Made by a program: the position numbers and the translations under genes. From PCC-6406 sp964353225 (GTDB lineage Bacteria > Cyanobacteriota > Cyanobacteriia > Phormidesmidales > Phormidesmidaceae), in assembly GCA_964353225.1 (NCBI GenBank), contig CAYGVA010000075.1, forward strand, positions 1 to 17,613: DNA of 17,613 nt, in the 5' to 3' direction. Below the pieces are notes generated by a model. It was not told where the DNA came from. It ran no database searches and saw only the letters and a list, made by a program, of their open reading frames with translations. Position 1 is the first letter of the stretch. Each line of letters opens with the position of its first letter. Shown piece by piece: positions 5,838 through 13,700 of this stretch.

Positions 5838-7010
5838 ATGGCGTTTCAACCTCCGTCTTCTTTACAGAGAAAGCCCCTCTGGTGGTTGATTGGGGCGTTG
5901 GTGTTAGCTGCAGGCATCTCCTTCACGGCAGTGCGCCTCCTCTCGCAACGTCGCCAAGCTGAAACAACCGAAGCTGTACCCGCTCTACCGAAGCAATTAC
6001 AGGTGGCCGCCCTGGGCCGCATCGAGCCCCAGGGGCGAGTGGTGGATATCGTTCCGGCGGAGGGGGGGCGGTTAGAACGACTATTAGTCAAAGAGGGTGA
6101 TCAGGTTGAAGCAGAACAGATTCTGGCCTATCTGAACCTTTATGATGTGCGCTTGGCGGAGCGGGACTACGCCGCCAGCCAACTCTCTGAAGCGGAAGCC
6201 CTGCTGGCCGCCCAAACCCGGTTTGGGGAGAGCAGTATCCAAGAGGCACAAACCCGCATTGACCAAATTGACGGCCCTCAGGCCGCTGCGATTCAGGCCC
6301 AGCAGGACACCATTGATAGCCTCCAGGCTGAGCTGCGGGTGGCAGAATTGGACTTGGCCCGGTTTCAGCAATTAGAGGCCAGTGGGGCGATTTCTCGCCA
6401 AGATCTTGATCAGCAACAGGCGGTGGTGGATCAATTGCGCGCACAAATCGACAGTGCCCAAAACCGCAAGCAAGAATTACAGGCGTCTCGCCGGAGTGGT
6501 TTAGGGAATGCCCAGGCCCAGGTTGCCTCCCAGGAAGCCAATTTGCAACTGTCTCAGGCCCAAGTCTTGGTGGATTCTGCGGCTCAAAATTTGCGCCTAG
6601 CAGAGGCGCGACTGGCCCAGACCGTGGTGCGCGCGCCCAGGGGCGGCCAAGTGCTCAACCTTTATGTGGAGCCGGGGGAAGCGATTTCTAGCAGCAGTCC
6701 GATTTTGGCCCTAGGCGACACCGCGCAGATGTATGTGGTGGCGGAGGTGTATGAGACCGATGTGAGTTTGGTGCAGGCAGGGCAGGCGGTTACGGTTCGC
6801 AGCCGCAATGGCGCGTTTGATGACACCCTCACCGGTACGGTAGACCAGGTGGGGTTGCAAATCTTCAAGAACGATGTGTTGGATGATGACCCCGCTGCCA
6901 ATGCCGATGCCAGGGTGGTAGAGGTACGCATCCGCCTTGATCAGAGTGAGGTGGTGCAGGGGCTCACTAACCTGCAGGTGGATGTGCTAATTGATGTGGA
7001 TCGCCCGTAA
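5838..7010 (+). CDS. devB: DevB-type membrane fusion protein of an ABC exporter
   Basis: A 390-residue periplasmic adaptor of the HlyD/DevB family. One N-terminal membrane anchor (about residues 14-36) precedes a biotinyl-lipoyl-like half (VAALGRIEPQGRVVDIVPAEGG, 56-77; VKEGDQVEAEQILAYLN, 84-100). A long Gln/Ala-rich coiled-coil hairpin follows (about 108-258), then the second lipoyl half (VVRAPRGGQVLNLYVEPGE, 263-281) and a beta-barrel region. The ALGRIEP segment is typical of DevB. In Anabaena DevB links the DevC/DevA pump to the outer-membrane TolC-like HgdD to export envelope glycolipids. AAGGA lies upstream of the start. It heads a tight operon with two permeases and an ATPase, and no TolC gene is in view. 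The 284 bases before it hold no convincing promoter and no GTA-N8-TAC NtcA site that I could find. Confidence 0.92.
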   Translation: MAFQPPSSLQRKPLWWLIGALVLAAGISFTAVRLLSQRRQAETTEAVPALPKQLQVAALGRIEPQGRVVDIVPAEGGRLERLLVKEGDQVEAEQILAYLNLYDVRLAERDYAASQLSEAEALLAAQTRFGESSIQEAQTRIDQIDGPQAAAIQAQQDTIDSLQAELRVAELDLARFQQLEASGAISRQDLDQQQAVVDQLRAQIDSAQNRKQELQASRRSGLGNAQAQVASQEANLQLSQAQVLVDSAAQNLRLAEARLAQTVVRAPRGGQVLNLYVEPGEAISSSSPILALGDTAQMYVVAEVYETDVSLVQAGQAVTVRSRNGAFDDTLTGTVDQVGLQIFKNDVLDDDPAANADARVVEVRIRLDQSEVVQGLTNLQVDVLIDVDRP

Positions 7011-7016
7011 TTGCCC

Positions 7017-8156
7017 ATGAAACGCATTCCCCTAGCCTGGCTGAATCTACTCCATGAGCGCACGCGCTTGTTGGTGGCGATCGCCGGTGTGGCCTTTGCC
7101 GTGGTGCTGATTTTTATGAACCTGGGGTTTCAGGGGGCGCTGCTGAAAAGCACCACGGTCATGTATGACGAGTTTGATGCAGAGATTTTTCTTGCCTCAC
7201 CCCAATCCCTCGAAATCAGCACCACCAAAGCCTTTCCCAGGGAGCGGCTGTACCAGGTGGCGGGGGTAGAGGGGGTGGAGCGGGTCATGCCCCTATACCT
7301 GGCGTATATGCTGTGGCGCAACCCTGAAACCCGCCTGAGTCGAGCCATGTTTGTGTTTGGCATCAACCCCCAGGACCCATTGTTTCTGATGCCGGAGCTG
7401 CGCAACCCCGAAGCGGTTCAGATTTTGCAGCAACGGGATACCGCTTTTATCGATCGCCTCTCCCGCGCTGACTTTGGCCCCCAAACCACCGGTCTAGAAA
7501 CCGAAGCCGATCGCCGCCGTGTGACCATCGGCGGCCAGTACACCTTGGGGGGTGGGTTCGCCGCAGACGGCACCCTGATCATGAGCGATCAAAACTTCCG
7601 GCGGTTCTTTGCCCCGCGCCCCCTGGATTTAATCAGCATGGGGCTGATTAAGCTCAAACCAGGGGCTGACCCGAAAGCGGTGGCCGCTGAGATGCGTACC
7701 TTGCTACCCAAGGATGTGCAGGTGCTTACCAAAACCGAAGTCATTCTCAAGGACACCACCTACTGGCTCGAAAATACGGCGATCGGCTTTATTTTTACCC
7801 TGGGGGTGATCGTCTCCTTTATTGTCGGCATCGTGATTGTGTACCAAATTCTCTACACCGACATCCGCGATCACCTGCGGGAATATGCCACCCTCAAGGC
7901 CATGGGCTATGGCAGTTTTTATCTGTTCCAAGTGGTGTTGCAGGAGGCGGTGATTCTGGCGGTACTGGGCTATATCCCTGGCCTGGTGATTGCCTTGGGG
8001 CTCTACAAACTCACCCATAACGCCACTCAACTACCGATTTTTATGGGGCTACCTCGGGTGGTAATGGTCTTGGTGCTAACCGTGGTGATGTGCTGCATTT
8101 CGGGATTAGTATCCGTTCGCAAGGTGGTCACGGCGGATCCGGCGGATGTGTTTTAG
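7017..8156 (+). CDS. devC: DevC-type ABC exporter permease, first copy
   Basis: A 379-residue permease of the MacB/FtsX-like DevC family. Its topology is one N-terminal membrane helix (about 16-38), a large periplasmic domain (about 40-250), then three C-terminal helices (about 255-280, 305-335 and 342-370). Family marks are IPLAWLNLLHERTR at the start, LIMSDQNFRRFF in the periplasmic domain, EYATLKAMGY before the third helix (probably the contact with the ATPase) and the ADPADVF end. The ATG at 7017 is preferred over the in-frame TTG at 7011, because it begins at the conserved MKRIPLAW; it lies 6 bases after the devB stop. A second, clearly related but divergent permease follows immediately. 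Confidence 0.92.
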   Translation: MKRIPLAWLNLLHERTRLLVAIAGVAFAVVLIFMNLGFQGALLKSTTVMYDEFDAEIFLASPQSLEISTTKAFPRERLYQVAGVEGVERVMPLYLAYMLWRNPETRLSRAMFVFGINPQDPLFLMPELRNPEAVQILQQRDTAFIDRLSRADFGPQTTGLETEADRRRVTIGGQYTLGGGFAADGTLIMSDQNFRRFFAPRPLDLISMGLIKLKPGADPKAVAAEMRTLLPKDVQVLTKTEVILKDTTYWLENTAIGFIFTLGVIVSFIVGIVIVYQILYTDIRDHLREYATLKAMGYGSFYLFQVVLQEAVILAVLGYIPGLVIALGLYKLTHNATQLPIFMGLPRVVMVLVLTVVMCCISGLVSVRKVVTADPADVF

Positions 8157-8183
8157 GGCCGATTGATTTATTAGGACGATTCC

Positions 8184-9359
8184 ATGGCGACCCGTACCCC
8201 TCTGGCTTGGCTCAATCTCACCCACGATCGCCGCAAGTTTGCCACCTCCTTGGCGGGGGTGGGGTTTGCGGTGTTGCTGATGTTTTTGTTCACCGGCTTT
8301 AAGAATGCCCTTTACGACAGTCAAATTCAGCTGATTGACCGCCTCAACGCCGACATCATCATCATTAACCGCCTCAAGAACAACATGTTTGTGCCCGCCG
8401 CCTTTGCCCGTCGTCGGCTTTACCAGGCTCGCGCCTTGGCCGAGGTGGAATCAGCCTATCCCTTGTATCTCAGTGATGTGCGCTGGAAGAACCCGGTCAC
8501 GAAACAGACCCGTCCGGTGCGGGTGGTGGCCTTTAACCTAGCGGATCCGGTATTGTCTCTACCGGAGATTCAGATCCATTTAAATCAGCTCAAGTTGCCC
8601 AACACGGCATTGATTGATGAGCGGGCTAGGGCCGAGGTGGGGCCTCGGGAGACGGGCATCATCAGTGAGTTGGCCGATCGCGAAATCCGCATCGTTGGCA
8701 CCTTTAACCTCGGCACTGACTTTGCGGCGGGCAACGGCAATTTGATCATGAGTGACCAGAACTTTTTGCGTTACTTTGCCAATCGTGGCCCGGAGGAAGA
8801 TGAGCGTAGCTTTGCCACAGCGGATATTGGCTTGGTCAAAGTCACCTCGGGAGCCGATGTGGAGGCGGTGGTGGCCCAACTGCAAGACCGGCTCCCCAAT
8901 GATGTAAGGGTGATGGTGCGGTTGGGGCCGGGGGATAGTTTTGAAGCCCAAGAGCGCCAGTACTGGAAGGAGAGCACCAACATCGCCTTTGTCTTTTCGT
9001 TGCTAACGGTGATGAGCTTTATGGTGGGCATCATTTTGGTCTATCAGATCCTCTATACCGACGTGGCCGACCACTGGACTGAATACGCTACCCTCAAGGC
9101 TATGGGCTATAGCAATCGGTTTCTATTTGGAGTGGTGATTCAAGAGGCGCTGATTCTCTCGGTGCTGGGCTTTATCCCAGGATTTTTGGTCAGCAATCTG
9201 CTCTATGGCGGGGCCGCCAATGTGACCGGGCTGCTATTTCAAATGACCCCTAGCCGAGTTCTAAATCTCTATGGCCTCAGCTTTGTCATGTGTTTGATTT
9301 CAGGGGCGATCGCGGTGCGGAAGGTGCAATCGGCGGACCCAGCGGAGGTATTTGGCTGA
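8184..9359 (+). CDS. devC: DevC-type ABC exporter permease, second copy
   Basis: A 391-residue paralogue of the preceding permease with the same layout: N-terminal helix, periplasmic domain, three C-terminal helices. Shared landmarks are TPLAWLNLTHDRRK, LIMSDQNFLRYF, VYQILYTDVADHWTEYATL, KAMGYSN and the SADPAEVFG end. The two copies differ most in the first third of the periplasmic domain and near GPEEDERSF, so this is an old duplication rather than a recent copy. AGGA stands about 8 bases before the ATG. It starts 27 bases after the first permease and its TGA overlaps the devA ATG by one base. With only one ATPase gene, the likely arrangement is a DevC1/DevC2 heterodimer on a DevA homodimer. 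Confidence 0.92.
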   Translation: MATRTPLAWLNLTHDRRKFATSLAGVGFAVLLMFLFTGFKNALYDSQIQLIDRLNADIIIINRLKNNMFVPAAFARRRLYQARALAEVESAYPLYLSDVRWKNPVTKQTRPVRVVAFNLADPVLSLPEIQIHLNQLKLPNTALIDERARAEVGPRETGIISELADREIRIVGTFNLGTDFAAGNGNLIMSDQNFLRYFANRGPEEDERSFATADIGLVKVTSGADVEAVVAQLQDRLPNDVRVMVRLGPGDSFEAQERQYWKESTNIAFVFSLLTVMSFMVGIILVYQILYTDVADHWTEYATLKAMGYSNRFLFGVVIQEALILSVLGFIPGFLVSNLLYGGAANVTGLLFQMTPSRVLNLYGLSFVMCLISGAIAVRKVQSADPAEVFG

Positions 9360-10120
9360 TGAGCCCTACCCTGACAACCTCAACCGACTGCGCCGTCCAA
9401 ATTCGCAACCTCAACTATTACTTTGGTCGCGGCGAGCTGCGGAAGCAGGTGCTCTATGACATCAATCTGGATCTGCCGCGCGGTCAAATTGTGATCATGA
9501 CCGGCCCCTCCGGTTCGGGTAAAACCACCCTGCTCACCCTCATTGGGGCGCTGCGATCGGCCCAGGAGGGTAGCCTACAGGTGCTGAATCAAGAGATCGT
9601 CGGTATGACCAACCGCAAACTGGTGGCGGTGCGCCGCAACATCGGCTTTATCTTTCAGGCTCACAATTTATTTGAATCCCTCACCGCCACCCAAAACGTG
9701 GAAATGGCGGTGGAGCTAAAAGGAGAATCTCGGAACAAACGGGCTCAAGCGGTGGAAATTTTGACCCAAGTAGGGCTCGAAAATCGAGCCGACTACAAGC
9801 CCGATTCCCTGTCGGGGGGGCAAAAGCAGCGGGTGGCGATCGCCCGTGCCCTCGTCAACCAACCGGACCTGATTCTGGCGGATGAGCCCACCGCCGCCCT
9901 CGACAAAAAATCGGGGCGCGATGTGGTGACGCTGATGCAAAAGCTGGCTAAGGAACAAAACCGCACCATCCTCATGGTCACCCACGACAACCGTATTTTG
10001 GACGTGGCCGATCGCATCATCAACCTAGTGGATGGTTATCTGGAATCCGATGACAACCTCGATGCCTTTGTCTCTAGCCACGACCCCAAAACCCTCGATC
10101 GCCGCATGTTTATTATGTAA
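9359..10120 (+). CDS. devA: DevA-type ABC exporter ATPase
   Basis: A 253-residue ABC ATPase. Walker A is GPSGSGKTT (49-57), the Q-loop is FIFQ (Gln100), the signature is LSGGQKQ (151-157), Walker B is LILADE (171-176), and the switch histidine is His209 in VTHD. All catalytic elements are intact. It belongs to the LolD/MacB-like DevA group and would energise the two upstream DevC permeases at the cytoplasmic membrane. The ATG at 9359 overlaps the permease stop (TGATG) and has GGAGG about 10 bases upstream. An earlier in-frame ATG at 9290 lies inside the permease and is disfavoured. Confidence 0.95.
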   Translation: MSPTLTTSTDCAVQIRNLNYYFGRGELRKQVLYDINLDLPRGQIVIMTGPSGSGKTTLLTLIGALRSAQEGSLQVLNQEIVGMTNRKLVAVRRNIGFIFQAHNLFESLTATQNVEMAVELKGESRNKRAQAVEILTQVGLENRADYKPDSLSGGQKQRVAIARALVNQPDLILADEPTAALDKKSGRDVVTLMQKLAKEQNRTILMVTHDNRILDVADRIINLVDGYLESDDNLDAFVSSHDPKTLDRRMFIM

Positions 10121-10231
10121 GGAACAATTTGTCTAATCCGGCTTCGGTTTGATGAGAGCAGTCATTAATGTCGCCACCGTGGCGATGGTGACTGAGGCCG
10201 CTGCTTGTCTGTGTTTTAAGTTGGATCTGCC

Positions 10232-10708
10232 ATGGCCATGCCCGCCCTCAATAGCGTTGAGACCCTCACCTACCAAAAGGTGCTCGACTACCTCAAAAAT
10301 TCTGTTCTCTTTAAAAATCGCCTGCGCACCTACCCGGATCAACCCAAGCTGGACCTACTGTATGGGTCTGCCCTCGTCGAAGTCGAAGTCCTACCCTGGG
10401 ATATCCACCCCTGGGATGAGACCGACCTCGCCACGGTGCGGGCCACCAGTTGCGTCACCGTAGGCAGCAGCATCAGCAATGAGTTAATGCACTACCTGCT
10501 GAGCGAAAATCGTCGCATGCGCTTTGGGGCATTTAGCCTCGATGAGGCCGGTCAGGTGTTGTTCTCTGAAAGCATCTTGGGGGGCGACAACATGGACCTA
10601 ATGGAGCTGCAAGCCTGCATCTTATCGGTGGTCACCATTGCCGACACCTATGACGACATGATCGCCCGCCGGTTTGGGGGCAAACGGGCGGGCGATCTGG
10701 CATCCTAA
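10232..10708 (+). CDS. YbjN / type III secretion chaperone-like small protein
   Basis: A 158-residue soluble protein. The pattern of an N-terminal helix (YQKVLDYLKNSVLF), a beta-rich middle (DLLYGSALVEVEVLPWDI, then TVRATSCVTVGSSIS), MHYLLSENRRMRFGAFSLD, GQVLFSESILGG and a C-terminal helix (ELQACILSVVTIADTYDDMI) matches the YbjN / T3SS-chaperone-like fold. This fold is common in cyanobacteria and its function is largely unknown. No membrane segment or catalytic motif is visible. It follows devA by 111 bases on the same strand, so read-through from the exporter operon is possible but not shown. The ATG at 10232 is used; a second ATG two codons later is equally possible. Its stop lies inside the convergent terminator stem. 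Confidence 0.7.
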   Translation: MAMPALNSVETLTYQKVLDYLKNSVLFKNRLRTYPDQPKLDLLYGSALVEVEVLPWDIHPWDETDLATVRATSCVTVGSSISNELMHYLLSENRRMRFGAFSLDEAGQVLFSESILGGDNMDLMELQACILSVVTIADTYDDMIARRFGGKRAGDLAS

Positions 10709-10739
10709 GTTGGGGGCTTATGCCCAGGGACTTAGGATG
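10701..10739. terminator. Bidirectional terminator between convergent genes
   Basis: CATCCTAAGT (10701-10710) is perfectly complementary to ACTTAGGATG (10730-10739), with an inner GGGC-TTAT-GCCC stem (10714-10725). The 39-base structure spans the stop of the YbjN-like gene and ends seven bases before the stop of the giant minus-strand gene. There is no strong U-tract, so intrinsic termination may be partial. Confidence 0.65.
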
Positions 10740-10745
10740 GCGAAC

Positions 10746-13700
10746 TTACGTAAAAGAACAGCGATCGCCCTCAAAAAAGCGCGCCTCAATTTCCTCGGCA
10801 GGCAACGGCTGAGAAAACCAGTATCCTTGGCCCAATTGACAGCCCAGATCCTTGAGTATTTGCAGTTGTTGGGGGGTTTCGATACCCTCGGCTACCGTGG
10901 TCAGCCCCAGCTGACGACTCAAGGTGATGATAGTGCTCACAATTTGGCAGCTACGGCGATCAGATAGCATTTGATGAACAAAAGATCGATCAATCTTAAA
11001 GCTATGAACAGGCAGGTGATGGAGAGAACTCAGAGAAGAGTAACCCTTGCCAAAATCATCAATACCGATTTGGATACGCCTTGCTTCCAGTTGAGTTAAT
11101 AGGGTAATGGCTTGATCGATATCAGCAATCATTCTATTCTCAGCAATTTCTACGGTGATATATTCCCCAGATAGACCCGTAGATTTCAAGGTGTGATCAA
11201 TATCTTGAATCAGAGATAGTTGACGTAGATCTTGCGCCGAAAGGTTAATGTTTATCCGCAGGGGGAAGTGCTGGGCAAATCTTTTTTGCCACATCATCAT
11301 TTGTTGGCAGACTTGATGAAACATCCAACGATCTATTGGCACAATCAAACCAATTTCTTCGGCCACAGGGATAAATTGGTCGGGAGACATCAATCCTAAA
11401 CTGCTATGCTTCCAGCGAATCAAGGCTTCAAATCCGACCAAATGATGATTGGCTAAATTAAATATGGGTTGATAGTAGGGAATAAACTCCTGACGCTCTA
11501 AAGCTCGACTGAGATCGGTCTCTAAGGTCAGCCGCTGTAGAACCTGGGTATGCATGGCGGTATCAAAAAATTTATAGGAGTTACGGAGTTTAGCCTTAGC
11601 CCGATACATGGCGATATCCGCATCTCGAATGAGGTCTGATGCTTGCTGGTATTGGGCTTTGCCCATGACAATGCCAATACTAAAGCTCGTAAAAATTTCA
11701 TGGCCATTCAGGGTGAATGGGGTTCTCCCGTCGGCTAAGATCCGTTCAGCAATTTCTACGACCTCGTCCGTAGCATTGATATTCTCAAGCAGAATGACAA
11801 ACTCATCTCCCCCTAGGCGGGCCACCATGTCAATGGCTCGGAGATGCACTTTAAGTCTTTGAGAAATCTCAATTAATAATTGGTCACCAACGGCATGACC
11901 CAAGCTATCGTTAATGACCTTGAATCGGTCTAGATCTAAAAATAGAACGGCATATTGATGGTCGGGCCAGCGCTGAGTGCGATGAATCGCTAGATCAATG
12001 CGCTCTAGCAATGAGAGCCGGTTGGGTAAGCCGGTGAGTGAATCATGCAGGGCGTTGTGGGTGAGTTGAGCGTGGGCCTGTTTGAGATCGCTGATATCCC
12101 GACAGACACAAATCAATAGTCCTTCTTCTGTAAGGGTTAAGGAGACTCCTTGGGCAAAGGTCGAACCATCTTGTCGACGGGCGATCGCCTCCCCCTGCCA
12201 GGCGCGATTCTGCTCCAGGATCGGAAAAACCTCCCGCTCGAACCGGGCCACTTCCTCGGGCAGGTATAGCACCTGCCAAGATTTACCCAGCAGCGCATCG
12301 GGGTGGTCATGGCCAAACAGGTTGAGGTGGGCCGGGTTGACATAGGTATAGACGCCATTTTGCAAAATGCCGATGCCATCGATCGCGGCCTCAATCGCCG
12401 CCAACTGTTGTTTGATAGCGGCTTCGGCAACTTTGCGATCGGTAATATCTTGAAAGGTGCCCAACACCCCGATCACCTCTCCCTTCAGATTGTGGAGGGG
12501 GAGCTTGTTGGTCTCTGCCCAAAGTAGACGTCCGTCAGCGGTCTGTTGGGTTTCGATCCGGCCCAGCTGAGCCCGATTTGAGTCAATGACCTGTTGATCA
12601 TCGGCCCGATAGGCTTTGGCTTCGTTGGTGCTCCAGGGCAAGTCGTAGTCTGTTTTGCCCTGGAGCGCGGCCAGGGAGGGCAGGCCAGCATTGTTCAGAA
12701 AATTACGGTTGCCCCCTAGGTAGACCGAGTTTCGATCCTTCCAAAACACACTCAGGGGAAAGGTATCTAACACTGTTTGGAGAAACTGCTCCCGTTCTTG
12801 CAGCGCTGCGGTGCGCGCTACAACCTTCGTTTCTAGGGCTTGATTGAGGCGTTCTAGGGCGGCATTGGCCCGTTGGCGCTCTAGCTCGGCGGCGGCACGG
12901 GCCGCAAATACCCGCAGAATTTCTTTGGCCCGTTGGGGGGCGGGAATCGGTTGGCGATCGAGAATACAGAGGCTGCCGATCACCTCCCCCTTGCTGTCGT
13001 ATAACGCGACGCCTAGGTAGCTCTCTACGTCCAAGTCTACTAAACAGACATCCTTAGGAAACTGATGAGAGACGGCGTCTTCACAATAGAGCTCACCCAT
13101 TTGCATGACCTGCTCACAGGGGGTATGGGCTAAGGGGTAGGTGAAACTAGGCTGCAGATGACCATCTGCGCAGCAGGCTAAAATCTGTAAGTTGGTATCG
13201 ACCTTTTCAGCCACGACGGCATAGGAAACCCCCAGGGCCTCGGTAATGTGGCTGACTAACGCCGGAAAGAAGTCTTGCCCCGTGGTGGCCGCAGTCCCGG
13301 CAATCAGGTTTTGCAGGGCGGCCTCAGCCCGCTTGCGCGCCGTAATATTTTGGTACGTCCCTAATATCCCAACGACCTCACCAGCCAGATTATGCAGGGG
13401 CAATTTATTGGTCTCTAGCCAAACCTGGTAGCCGTTCGCCGACAACTGGGTTTCGATGATGCCCAACTTCGGTTGATTAGCGCTGATGACTCGGTGATCG
13501 TCGGCCCGATAAGCCGCCGCCTCGGTTTGCCCCCAGGGCAGTTCGTAGTCCGTCTTGCCAATGATCTGAGTGACGGTGGTCAAACCCGCATCATCGAGGA
13601 AGTTGCGGTTGCAGCCGAGATAAACAGAATTTTGATCCTTCCAAAAAACCGACAGCGGGAAGGTATCTAGCACGGTTTGCAAAAATTGTTCGCGGTCCTG

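Noticed and set aside
5838..10120. Evidence that the organism forms heterocysts
   Set aside because: DevBCA-type exporters are widespread in cyanobacteria that do not form heterocysts, and no other heterocyst gene is in the window.
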